64,000 nt of DNA from Metaphire vulgaris (lineage: Eukaryota > Annelida > Clitellata > Crassiclitellata > Megascolecidae): assembly GCA_018105865.1 (NCBI GenBank), contig CM030863.1, forward strand, positions 2,079,601 through 2,143,600. The letters are read 5' to 3'. Both the position numbers and the translations under genes were made by a program. Of this stretch, positions 1 to 27,195 are shown one piece after another. Every line of letters starts with the position of its first letter. Within the stretch, counting starts at the first letter, position 1. Below the pieces are notes generated by a model. The model worked only from the letters and a program-made list of their open reading frames with translations. It was not told the DNA's origin and did no database searches.

Positions 1-14
1 TCATTATCATCATT

Positions 15-56
<42 letters not shown>

Positions 57-57
57 T
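1..57. repeat. (ATC)n microsatellite
   Basis: Imperfect then perfect ATC/CAT trinucleotide run cut by the left edge of the window. It directly precedes a LINE fragment. Confidence 0.9.
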
Positions 58-75
58 TCTCAGCCCTTTCACTCT

Positions 76-268
76 AAATTGGACTACTGCAACTCACTGT
101 TTCAAAATTTTCAAAAAGTTTCCATATTTAGACTCCAGTCGATTCAAAATGCCTTAGCTCGTGCAGTTACCAAATCACCTTAAAAATTCTGCCACATCAC
201 ACCGTTACTCAAATCTCTACACTGGCTGAAAATAGCAGAACGCATTAGATATGAAATTATATCGATGA
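76..268 (+). pseudogene. LINE reverse transcriptase C-terminal fragment (L2/CR1-like)
   Basis: Pieces of the region after the RT catalytic core can be read across frames: LDYCNSLF, then RLQSIQNALARAVTK, then HITPLLKSLHWL and ERIRYE. These phrases match the post-RT part of L2/CR1-type non-LTR retrotransposons. Stops and frame changes make it a dead fragment. No endonuclease or catalytic YADD is present here. Confidence 0.7.
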
Positions 269-446
269 CCTGTATAACTCACTTCATGTGAGAACTCAAT
301 TCCAGCATCCCTCCGCTGTCTACACCCATGGTCAAATAACAAGTTCTTAATCGCAATTTCTTTCACTTCTTGCAGCATCTCCTCCAGTTTTTTTTTTCTA
401 AACTCAAAGCATTTCTCATCAAAAATCATTTCTCTCATAGTCTTAA

Positions 447-857
447 GGGGTTGTCCATTAATTACGTCAACAATTTTTAGGCAATTTTTTGCCCCCTCCC
501 CTTTTTAAAAACTCAAACTTTCAGTGATCCCTATAAATATGTCAAAACTTTTGACCCCCCTAAAATCAGTGACAGGACCCCCTAAGAATTTAAGATTATT
601 TTTGCGGTGAAAATACATTTTTCCATTTTTTGCTCATCAAGTGTCAAAATGTGGTAGTGATAACCTTTTTTGCTCCTCAGGTTTTTTCCGTTGCAATAAA
701 TACAGTAATATTCCATGAATTTTACTATTTTTTGATTATTTAAAAAAATGAAATTGTTGACGTCAACTTCACTTGACCCTCCTGCCCTGTCAACAACTGC
801 CAAACCTTTTCAAACCCCTTTCCCCTATTTTGTTTACGTAATTAATGGACAGCCCCT
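447..857. repeat. TIR element, GGGGTTGTCCATTAATTACGT family
   Basis: Begins GGGGTTGTCCATTAATTACG and ends with the inverted form (TTACGTAATTAATGGACAGCCCC), giving imperfect terminal inverted repeats around about 410 bp. A TTAA precedes the left end, but there is no matching TTAA on the right. Two diverged relatives lie near 17175-17440 and 29635-29910. No transposase is visible. Confidence 0.65.
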
Positions 858-1751
858 AGCGTCCCAACCACAATGACCCTTTGTATTAAATGACCCTGCC
901 TGACTGATCCCCCCTTCATATTGAGATTAAGCGCCTAGGAATATGGAGCAATTTCAATGGTAATTTTTAAAAGCTCTATAGGAATTCACGAGATTTTACT
1001 TGCTTACTTACTTACATCATCGTCGTCACGGAACATTATCCTTCGAAAAACAGCTTCAATTTGCTTCCCACGAATTTCACAGGCGAACTCGTAATAATAC
1101 CAGAAAAACAGACAATTACGCTAATTTCGGAAGCTACACTTGTTCAATAGCAAGCTAATTGTCTAATGAAACTGCTGAAAAAGAGCTATAAGCATACGGC
1201 AATCAGTGGTAATTTGATAGCTGTGAAAATAATTAACCCAATATGTAAATCGCTTTAAAGACGTAGATAGGGCTTGCTAAAATCAAAATATGCTATGTAA
1301 TTGCGTGTCGCAATAAGAGAGAAATATGTTATAGTTGTTTCTGATTTTGTTAGCAATTATTTGTAAGCGAAAATTTAACGAATTGTGTGTAATTTTTCGA
1401 TATTGTGATGTAGGTTTTAGCAGATTAATAATAATAATTAATCAATCAATCAATTTTCTAGCATATTTTACCAGAAGTCCTTGTGTTATCTTTCACTTCG
1501 GTGCCCAGTTTGATGATTTTGGGTCCAAAAAAACAGCCAAACTGGACCAGAGTATTACGTAATATTACACGTCAAATCAAATTCCTGGTTGCTACGCCCC
1601 TGCTTCAAATTCTTCTGTATGATGAAAATCGGTCACTCATACTGCACGTCACTCAATTCCAAATTCAGTTTGTCCATTGGACACGACCATTTTCTTTGAT
1701 TCCGGAAATAAAACAAACAAAATCCGAAGTATACAATTCCAAAACAGCACA
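858..1751. other. No gene recognised
   Basis: About 0.9 kb of AT-rich sequence with short shadow reading frames only. A short tail near 940-1015 (gcgcctagga ... gagattttacttgcttacttactta) recurs near 3490-3575, so it is a dispersed repeat end. Confidence 0.5.
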
Positions 1752-1993
1752 CAGAGATGTCCACGAGTTGGGTTAACCCATGGGTTGGGTTGGTTGGGTC
1801 GGGTCAGACTTTTCCATATTAATGGTGGGTTGGGTTGAGTCAGAAAATAAGCCATGGTTTAAGAAATTGTAATGTATCACGGTGGGTTGGGTTGGGTTGG
1901 GTCAAGTAGCCCTATTGCCGGCAAGGGTTGGGTTGGAGACTTGATGGGTTGGGTTAGATAGGGTTCTAAAAAATGGACTCATGCGCATCTCTG
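1752..1993 (+). repeat. GGGTT-rich MITE, copy 1
   Basis: Starts CAGAGATGTCCACGAGT and ends with the inverted form GGACTCATGCGCATCTCTG. The interior is dominated by GGGTT/GGGTTG runs. Two more copies in the same orientation are at 8306-8475 and 16358-16552. A shared internal phrase (aagtcatggtttaaga-type) confirms the family. A clean target duplication is not visible. Confidence 0.65.
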
Positions 1994-2002
1994 AAATAGC
2001 AT

Positions 2003-2169
2003 CAGTGTTGGAGTGACAGAGGGGTTGGGGGGGTTGAACCCCTTCAGCTAACTTTGAAACCCTCCCAAAAACTCGCATATCGAGTACATGCAGTTTCTGT
2101 CATTCATTAAATTTTAGTCCTCAACACCCCCCCTTTCACCGAAGCTCAAATTTCACAACTCCAACACTG
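2003..2169. repeat. hAT-type MITE (CAGTGTTGGAG ends)
   Basis: Inverted ends CAGTGTTGGAGT / ACTCCAACACTG flank 167 bp. The 8-bp flanks are aatagcat (1995-2002) and aatagcac (2170-2177), 7 of 8 identical, as expected for a hAT superfamily insertion. Non-coding. Confidence 0.7.
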
Positions 2170-2177
2170 AATAGCAC

Positions 2178-2702
2178 AGCATATGTTGGTGTTGCTCGCT
2201 GATCCGCTTCCAGGAGATATGAGGTCAACAGAGGTCAACAGAGGTCACAGAATCCCTCCAAACGACACAGGGCTAGCAGGGTAAGGGTCAAAGCGTGATT
2301 TTCACAGAGCTTAAGTTAATTGCCTGCATTTATGTCGTGACAACACCGAAGTATTAATTAACTGCGCTAGAAAAGTACCAGACAATATCCCGAAACCTTT
2401 TCAGACCGGACCTAAGATCGTCTCAGCCCAGAACCTCCATCTTGCGCCTCCTGAAATGCACCATTAGCGCTTAATTGGACGACACAAGGCAACTGTCTAT
2501 AGGCCTAATACCGATGAAGATGCTGTAAGCACAGTCGTGCTGTTAGAATGCCAATAAGTTGTTCAAATAAACAGTTTCTTTCTGAGAAGGAATGCTTCAT
2601 TGGCATGTAATGTTCACGTCATACGGTTATTTCGATAGGTCCGACATTCCTAAGGACTTGAAACTTATATGAAATAGCATTTCATTTGCGCGTAAAATTT
2701 AG
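2178..2702. other. No gene recognised
   Basis: Spacer with no supportable reading frame, transposon end or structured RNA. Confidence 0.4.
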
Positions 2703-2965
2703 TGGGCGTGAAGATGGCAGAAGTGGTTACACGCTGGACAGGCGGGCTGACGGGGTACGGGTTCAAGCCCCGTTGGAGGCCTCCTATGGTCGACTCAGCC
2801 ATACTCGCTAGAGGGCGGTTGTAACATGAAACTGAGGAGCAGCGTTCGCTGCGAAGTAAAGCGCGGGTCTAGACGTTTGGCTGGCAACTTCGATAGATCT
2901 TTGCCAAATGTCAACCGATTTTCAAAATTTTGGTTTATTTTGTTCCTCTGACTCTGGGTTATGGT
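2703..2965 (+). repeat. tRNA-derived SINE, family 1
   Basis: The head contains an A-box-like stretch (tggcagaagtggttac) and a B box (GGGTTCAAGCCCC), then a body shared with the inverted copy at 24455-24722 (gagggcg...gtaga/aac...ctgaggagcagcgtt...gcgaa...gcgggtct). It is a pol III-type SINE rather than a tRNA gene, because the tRNA head does not fold as a complete cloverleaf and is fused to a conserved body. A 5'-truncated relative lies at 31240-31392. Confidence 0.7.
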
Positions 2966-3151
2966 GTTTGCCACCTGAGTAACTGTATGCCTAAGAGACC
3001 GAAAATCAGCACTGGCCCCAAAGCTCGAATTCGGGCAGTGATATTTTACACCCCCTTACCTCCTTACACTGTATGCCGCCTTCGAATAGTGTTCTACAGG
3101 CAAAAGTGAGGCATACGGCAGGAGGCTACCAGTTATGGCTTGATGCGAGAC

Positions 3152-3441
3152 CAGTGGCGTAGCCAGGATTTCCGGAAGTGGGGGGTTGATTTTTGGTTTT
3201 GACCGTGACCAACTTTGGAAAAATCTTGACAAGCAAAAAAACGTTATCACCTCTAGTTTTTTTCCTGACAGGCAAAAAAGGTCCTCCCCTCTTAAGCCGT
3301 TACATTTTATAGCCAAAGGGAGGCTTTGAACCCCAAACTCAAGTTTAAAAAAATAAAAATGCATGGAATCTCATTAAAGATATTTTGTTTTCGGCAGCCA
3401 AGGGGGAGATTTAAACCCCACCCCCCTTAGCTACGCCACTG
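3152..3441 (+). repeat. hAT-type MITE, CAGTGGCGTAGCCAGG family
   Basis: 290 bp with inverted ends CAGTGGCGTAGCCAGGATTT / TAGCTACGCCACTG. It is flanked by a perfect 8-bp duplication tgcgagac (3144-3151 and 3442-3449). The 8-bp target duplication and CAG...CTG ends place it with hAT non-autonomous elements. Relatives: 9174-9343, 13747-14006, 20526-20750, 34736-35101. Confidence 0.9.
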
Positions 3442-3599
3442 TGCGAGACCAATCGCAGTATCTTACCGGTATAGATTCTCAAGAAAGACTAAGCGCATAG
3501 GAATAAGTATCTACTGATGTACTGCTTTCCAAGGCGCTATATAAATTTACGAGATTTTACTTACTTACATGTAGTTACTTACTTAACGTCTTTGGTTTA

Positions 3600-3679
3600 T
3601 TAACCCCTTAACCGTGTATTTAACTGTAACTCAATACAAAATGGACGAATATATCCGGGATCCCCAGTTAAGGGGTTAA
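3600..3679 (+). repeat. piggyBac-type MITE, copy 1
   Basis: 80 bp including TTAA at both ends, with inner inverted ends CCCCTTAACCGTG / CCCAGTTAAGGGG. TTAA duplication plus CCC ends is the hallmark of piggyBac-type insertion. Copies: 14823-14902, 31027-31106, 31148-31227. Confidence 0.85.
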
Positions 3680-4450
3680 CGCATTGAAATTCGCCACAAT
3701 AATTCCTCAGTTGCGCATGTGAACCCAATGGCCGACATATGCGCATGATGGACGAAGCGTTTCTGTTTCGTGTAGACTGTAGAATCGATCGATAGTTTAC
3801 TTACTTACGAGAATCACTGCAGTGCAAAGGACAGGCCCGTAGGAAGTGGGGGGGGGGTGCAGGGGAGCAGCTGCACCACTGGACAAAATCAGGGGGTGCA
3901 GCGCATCACCTGGGAAGAGGAGGTGCATCTGCGCCCCGTGCACCCGCCGCTGGAAAAATCAGAGATGCTTTTTTGCTTGTCAAGGTAAGATTTTAAAATA
4001 AATGCGAACAATTTTTTTAAAGAAAATCTGCACCCCTGCTGAAAATTTGTTCCGACGTGCCTGACAGTGGATGTCTCGAGTTTCAACTTGTTAAGATGTC
4101 ACTCGGTCATAATTAACCCATTAACCCCCGTTGCTTCAGTTTAAGTGTTTCTAGACGTTGGATGATTTGCATACTAATCGTAAGCGCCGATTTGAAGTGG
4201 AGAAAGAGAATGAGAGAGGGGGAAAGAGGGCTAGAGAGAAAGAGGACATAGACAGCGAGAGAGAGAGAGAGAGGGGGCAGAGAGAGATAGAGAGATAGAG
4301 AAATAGAAAACTTCCTTATAACAGACTCAAATCATGTTCTCTAATGCAAATACTGTATGTAAACATGCTATCTCATATATTAAGTGTAAATTAAGCGAGA
4401 AAGAGCATGTTTACATGCAGCATAGATTGATAGAGATAGAAAGAGATAGG
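3680..4450. other. No gene; repeat debris and GA-rich stretch
   Basis: Contains a C/G-rich fragment near 3830-3960 that looks like a MITE end (ggcccgtaggaagtgggggg). A GA-rich purine stretch lies at about 4200-4310. No reading frame is supportable. Confidence 0.4.
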
Positions 4451-4454
4451 TAAA

Positions 4455-4463
4455 GAGAGAGAG

Positions 4464-4527
<64 letters not shown>

Positions 4528-4605
4528 TACCTTCAGTACTTTAAATCCTGAGTGACTTACGAAAAAAAATATATACATATAACTTAGGCCTACATATGTA
4601 CCTGC

Positions 4606-4651
<46 letters not shown>
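4455..4651. repeat. (GA)n/(TA)n microsatellites
   Basis: GA run passing directly into a long TA run (about 4467-4524), then a second TA run at about 4608-4651. Further TA runs are at 4783-4807 and 5236-5277. Confidence 0.9.
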
Positions 4652-4653
<2 letters not shown>

Positions 4654-5136
4654 GTGTTTCATATTCAGAAGAATAGCAAACCAAAATGCTCCTTCATACA
4701 GACAATCCTGGGAAATTCGTAAGATTGTCTCCGGACAATTTTTTTCATAAGACCCTCGGGAATTAAGTACCGAGGACGCATATATTATATATATATATAT
4801 ATATATACTGTTTATTAGGGTGGGGTGAACAAGACTTTTTTGGAGTTCAGAACTGGTATGTTAGGTTTTTATGCCTTACCCTAAGCTTGATAAGTGTGCC
4901 AATTTTCATGTTTTCAAGACAACCGGTGTGAAAGCCCCAGTTTTAACTTTGAAAATGGGGTCCAACATACATAAATTCTGATATTTCCAACGTTAGCAAA
5001 TCATGTGTATTACATAGAGATGCGAAGTGTAGGATATTCGGAATATCCTAACAGTGTATTCCAGTTTTATAACTTTCATATTACTATGGAATTCCGGAAG
5101 TTTTCATAGAAAAATGATAATGGGAAGTGACCCATT

Positions 5137-5204
5137 TTGACATTGCCTGAAATTTTTAGGCAATGTCAATGTCAACATTGCCTAAAAATTTCAGGCAATG
5201 TCAA
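5137..5204. repeat. Perfect 30-bp inverted repeat, 8-nt loop
   Basis: Arms 5137-5166 and 5175-5204 are exact reverse complements of each other with loop caatgtca. Each arm is itself nearly palindromic (ATTGCCTGAAA ... TAGGCAAT), so the site could fold as a long hairpin or a cross. It does not coincide with the ends of any element recognised here. Confidence 0.9.
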
Positions 5205-5231
5205 CATTCCCTGATTTCACACTTTTACTGT

Positions 5232-5235
<4 letters not shown>

Positions 5236-5277
<42 letters not shown>
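5236..5277. repeat. (TA)n microsatellite
   Basis: Perfect TA run just downstream of the long hairpin. Confidence 0.9.
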
Positions 5278-5279
<2 letters not shown>

Positions 5280-5351
5280 GCCCTCGGTACTTCATTCCCG
5301 AGGACTTATGATAAAAAATTTAATTGTCCGGAGACATGAAATTATAGTGTG

Positions 5352-6017
5352 CTAGCTCTCGTTCGGTTGCAGATTTGGAAATGTTCCTCGGAATGCGATG
5401 GCGTTGAAACGCTGAATCGTGACGGATATTCTTTGGAACAGAAAGCGTCCTTCTCTATTGTCCCCGGATTGTAGGGCAATGAGTCGACCCAGATCGTTGA
5501 TAAAGGAGAGGGCGTCGTTGTTGATGGGGCCAAATGTTTCAAATGCTAGCGGCAAGAAATTGTGGTTGGATGAGAGGGCCTGATATTTTGATGTCTTTCT
5601 AGCCGCAGCTGCTTCTGCGGCGGCTCCTGCTGCGAGTGCTGTGGTTGGCAAATACGTGGGAGCAACTGTGTCTGCCACGGTTGCATCCCAGATCAGGCTT
5701 CGGCCTGTCCGCCACGGGATCAGGGTCATGCCGTCTGGTCTTTTCCCATCGGTTCGGCAGAGACCAGGCGGCTCCTTGATAGCAGGGATCCCAGCCCTAA
5801 CCAAGGCCCTCTGAACTATGTCGTTCAGCAAGCAGTGTCGGGGGACGTGACCTAGACCTAGATGGCATGAGAGCCCATGAGCGCCGTCCTCCGAAACCAT
5901 AGCACCGCAAGGGCAAAGGTGCTTCTCGCAGATTGTGGCCCCTAGCCGTAGACCGACGACGACTCTGATCGTCTCATCGTCCATGCGAAGGCCACAACTG
6001 GTGGCCTTCGCATGGAC

Positions 6018-6018
<1 letters not shown>
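5352..6018 (-). pseudogene. C-terminal fragment of a non-LTR element with a zinc motif and restriction-like nuclease
   Basis: About 220 in-frame codons ending at 5352. A cysteine/histidine cluster (CEKHLCPCG ... HGLSC) precedes RPDGMTLIPW and then IWDATVADT, a spacing that resembles a PD-(D/E)xK nuclease core. The end reads RFLFQRISVTIQRFNAIAFRGTF. I recognise this block as the C-terminal part of reverse-transcriptase proteins common in marine invertebrate genomes, probably LINEs with a restriction-like endonuclease. The N-terminal RT is missing. The frame is open but starts in an AT/GT microsatellite, so it is a 5'-truncated fragment, not a gene. Confidence 0.6.
5978..6018. repeat. Perfect 18-bp inverted repeat, 5-nt loop
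   Basis: cgtccatgcgaaggccac (5978-5995) and its exact reverse complement (6001-6018) around aactg. It sits at the truncated 5' edge of the minus-strand retroelement fragment, next to the TA microsatellite. Confidence 0.9.

Positions 6019-6019
<1 letters not shown>

Positions 6020-6105
<86 letters not shown>
6020..6105. repeat. (AT)n(GT)n microsatellite
   Basis: AT run interrupted once, passing into a (GT) run. Predicted His-Thr and Tyr-Ile peptides across it are repeat translation only. Confidence 0.95.
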
Positions 6106-6107
<2 letters not shown>

Positions 6108-6109
6108 GT

Positions 6110-6769
6110 GCAACTGTGTAGAGTTGACAGCTGACGACTTTACAAGTGGCGTTTATATTGTCGCGTCTTGAACTTTGAAGCCTGAACAACTTTTCTAGGG
6201 TCATTTATATTTTGCTCGTGGCTGGGATCCGTTGCGGTTTCAATTTGCTGTAACCACCATTGACTCGCTACTAGCTAAAGAATCCGTCAAATACCAAAGT
6301 ATCTCAAATTTTCCTTCGCTTATTCTGGTAAGTTCGATTATGTTTCGTGCTTTCAATGTTTTCCGTGCAGTAAAAAAACCAGTGGACAATAATGGGAAAA
6401 TTCAGTAGAAAACACGAGTCGGCAGAAGATGAATCTACTGGCAGAGGCGCAGCAGCCATATGGACAACCTGGCCAAATGCCAAGGGTCCCCCGACATGCA
6501 AAGGGCCCCTGACCAGAGCAAAAAAAATTCACAAAGCTGTAAAGTTGTCAGATCGAAAGACCGACAAGCAAAAAAAGGTCGTCAACATTTTCGCAAACTT
6601 ATCAGATCGTCTTTGGAAAGGGCCTCCTGCCCGTTTTTGGCCAAGGGTCCCCGAGCATATTGCTACGCCACTGTCTACTGAAAACTAGAAATTAAGATGC
6701 CAATTTATGCAAATACTGAAATACTAGAAATTAGACTAATTATCGCAAATCTAAACTTTTAGCTAGTCG
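6110..6769. other. No gene; TE remnant at 6480-6672
   Basis: 6480-6672 looks like a degenerate MITE of the CAGTGGCGTAGCC type because it ends in gctacgccactg and carries the gacaagcaaaaaaggtcg phrase seen in other copies. The rest holds nothing I can support. Confidence 0.45.
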
Positions 6770-7660
6770 TGTATTTCTACGTTGAAAATTTCTCTCTGTT
6801 GTTCTGCAAGTTCTAAATCTGTAGTCTTACCCCCTTTACATTTAAGCTGCTGAAATTTCATTCTTTGTCTTCCTCTTGATCTTTTGCCTATTTTCAAAGT
6901 TAACAGGTTTTCTATGGTTTGAAGTTGTCTTTTACGTTTGTAGAAACCTTTTTGTTGCCATTTCAGTACTAATTCATTTATTTTATTTCAGTCCAAGATA
7001 TTTTCAAAATTTTTCTTAAGAACCACATCTCTGCAGGGTGCTTCATGACTTTAGAGATAGTCCACGTTTCTGCACCATATAACATGACTGGCCAAACATA
7101 GCATTCCAAACCCTAATCCTTGTTTTCATTGTTAAATGTCTGTTTGTTAGTATGTGTTTTAAATTCCCAAAGGCTGCTTTGGCCATTCTATTTTTGCTTT
7201 ATGTCTGATTCACTTTTTGCATCACTGGTGAACCAGCTTCCTAGATATTTGATGTCATGACTTATTTAATTTATTTATGCTGATATCGCATTTTAAATGT
7301 CTTTCTTCTTGGATATCACTAGGCAGAATGTTTTATTCATTTTATTCTTAAACCTTTCTTCCCATTTCTATTACTTGTTTTATTATTAATTTTTGTTGTG
7401 AATCTGCTATCAGGGCTTATCATTAAATCTTATTATTGATTTCTACCACCAACTGATTAATTCTTTGTTTTCCATGATTTCTTCTCAATATGCGAAAAAT
7501 TCTGGAACACATTACCTTTTAATATTTGAAATAAGTTTCCAGTTGTTCTATTAATTCGAAGTGTTATTTTCTGGTTCCAATATATTTTTGTAAATATTCT
7601 TAAATCTTTTCCGTCTATCCCTGCTTTAGCTACAGAAAATTCTAAATTCTGCAATAAATC
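6770..7660 (-). pseudogene. Degenerate LINE (RTE-like), antisense
   Basis: On the minus strand, scattered blocks match RTE-type reverse transcriptases: AGIDGKDLRIFTKIYWNQK (RT fingers/palm region) and, further on, MLYGAETWTISK and MWFLRKILKISW (post-RT region). The last resembles the WCFRGILKISWQERI block of the younger RTE-like element at 59690-62440. Many stops and deletions show an old, dead copy. Confidence 0.65.
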
Positions 7661-8044
7661 CGGGAGATTATTATTTAAGTCTAGATTTCAGTATATTCAA
7701 AGATATAGTTTATAAACCCATTTGGTTGGCAGACCAAAAATTTATTTTATCGCATATTATTATTCTGTGCTGACTGCTGAGGATGCTCTAATAGCTACAG
7801 ACATAAAGGATCATTGTATTGAATTCTCTGTAAATTTGATGTTTCGTAAAATGTTTAGCGCATGGAACACTTGATTTGCACAGAGACCCGGAATTTCTCC
7901 CCGCTGGTCTGCCCCCTTCTCAATGGCCCTTCGTAATCCCCCCACACCGTATCTTCAAAAAATTCTGGCTAGGCTACAGCTAGATTTTCTTTTGATATTT
8001 TAGTCTTTTGGAGCTTTGAACACGCATTCGCCTGCGGTGTGCAT

Positions 8045-8085
<41 letters not shown>

Positions 8086-8115
8086 GTGTTCGTTTAGAGA
8101 CGCGTTCAAGGGACG
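7661..8115. other. Upstream region of the ABC gene with (GT)n
   Basis: Non-coding. A GT run lies at about 8049-8084, 30 bp upstream of the proposed ABC start codon. No TATA box can be claimed. Confidence 0.5.
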
Positions 8116-25689
<17,574 letters not shown>

Positions 25690-25709
25690 ACGTAGTTTGA
25701 ACAAATGTT

Positions 25710-25753
<44 letters not shown>

Positions 25754-26080
25754 ATAATACATACATACATAGAAGTATGCAGCTGTGTTGTAAAGTAGGT
25801 TAATTGATCACTAAAGTACAGGTCTGAGCGTTTTCGTTATCAATTACCAAAGACAAGTACAGTGTAATTGTAATCAATTATGTTGATTAGAGAAGTAAAA
25901 GTTATTACTAATAATGATATAATGTACAGCTCGCAGCGTGTAATGTCCACTTTGTCAGCTGACCGAAAATCAATCGAATTGTAGTTGGTTTCTTTTCGTT
26001 TGACAGTGATTGTAATCAATTGTTTCGTTTGCAGAAGGTAATTTCAATTACAATTAATTACTGATAGATGATAGGATAGT
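25690..26080. other. 3' flank of the ABC gene with (AAT)n
   Basis: AAT run at 25711-25755, then AT-rich sequence with an aattgtaatcaatt-type palindromic texture. No AATAAA signal can be separated with confidence from the AAT repeat. Confidence 0.5.
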
Positions 26081-26366
26081 CAGTGGCGGTTCCACGTGGG
26101 GATGAGTGGGGATGCATCCCCACCGGACATTTTTTTGCTTGTGAAACTTATTTTTGGGTAAAAGTCTAGTAAAACTACGGGGGAAAACTGCGGATGACCT
26201 TTTTTCTTTTTTCTGCTTATCAACCTATTTTTCGGTAAAAGTGTAGTAAAATTAGAGAAAATTCCCTTTTGTCAGTTTATTGATTGTTTCCTTCTCTTTT
26301 CATCCCTCTGCCAACTTCCTATGAATTCATTTCATCCCCCACCAAGAAAACCTGGAACCGCCACTG
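26081..26366 (+). repeat. hAT-type MITE, CAGTGGCGGTTCCACG family
   Basis: 286 bp with ends CAGTGGCGGTTCCACGTGGG / CCTGGAACCGCCACTG. Flanks aggatagt / agcatagt match at 7 of 8. Sister copy: 30484-30786. Confidence 0.85.
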
Positions 26367-26576
26367 AGCATAGTAATTGTAATTGATTACTTCAGCTGAA
26401 GATCTGAAAGACACTGTTCATGCGTTGACTGTACACTTGGTCCTTTGAAAATGACTCTGTCCATTTAACAAAACAAGCAATTGTGACTTGTTAATTTCTA
26501 CTATTTATTAAGGTGTTTAAAAATAAAATTGTTTATTGAACTCTTAGGCTGGTTGGCTTTAAAACATTTGAATTAT

Positions 26577-26585
26577 ATATATATG

Positions 26586-26622
<37 letters not shown>

Positions 26623-26625
26623 ATG
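26577..26625. repeat. (AT)n(GT)n microsatellite
   Basis: AT run passing into GT. Confidence 0.9.
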
Positions 26626-26779
26626 TGTGAAATACAGTACATGTAGGCTTACATTGCTAAAATTGCTCAGCTGTCTGTTCGAGAAGATACGTTATCTGTC
26701 TTATCCGCAGTACCGGTATTGGCACATAACGCCGACTTTCTTCGGCCCACCGGAATAAAAGACTGCTTCGGGGACACTG

Positions 26780-26989
26780 ACATTTTGCTACTAGCAGTTC
26801 GGATATCTTAAATTTTTGTCTCACACGTTGCTTTGCTACTATCAGTTTGGCCTGCCTCAATGTTTGTCTCATTCTTTGCTACTAGTAATTTGGTCATTTA
26901 TTCATTTTTGCCGTACAGTTTGCTACTAGCATTTTTGCCGTACAATTTGCTACTAGCAACTATATAGTCGTCTTAAAGTGTTGTCTCAC
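26780..26989. repeat. Degenerate tandem copies of tttgctactag
   Basis: Five or six diverged units of tttgctactagcaatttggtc. The same phrase (ctttgctactggtaatg) encodes the last residues of the innexin on the opposite strand, so the array may be multiplied from the gene's 3' end. Confidence 0.55.
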
Positions 26990-27191
26990 CAGTGGCGGCT
27001 CCAAGATTTGGAAAATGGGGGTCCGTTGGCGTGGCAACTTCTAAGCCTGGAGGCCAACCATTTGTTGATAGAGGTACGCAGTAGAAGTATAGGGTCCCCC
27101 AACAGAGGGGCCACTGGCGACCAGGCATTCAATAGGGGAACACGGTCAGTCGGACACACCTGGGCTTCCCCGTGTGGAGCAGCCGCCACTG
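26990..27191 (+). repeat. hAT-type MITE at the innexin stop codon
   Basis: 202 bp, CAGTGGCGGCTCCAAG ... GCAGCCGCCACTG, with a perfect 8-bp duplication tgtctcac (26982-26989 and 27192-27199). The innexin TGA (27196-27198, minus) lies inside the right-hand duplication. Confidence 0.9.
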
Positions 27192-27195
27192 TGTC

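Noticed and set aside
4411..4662. Tyr-Ile repeat frame
   Set aside because: TA microsatellite translation.
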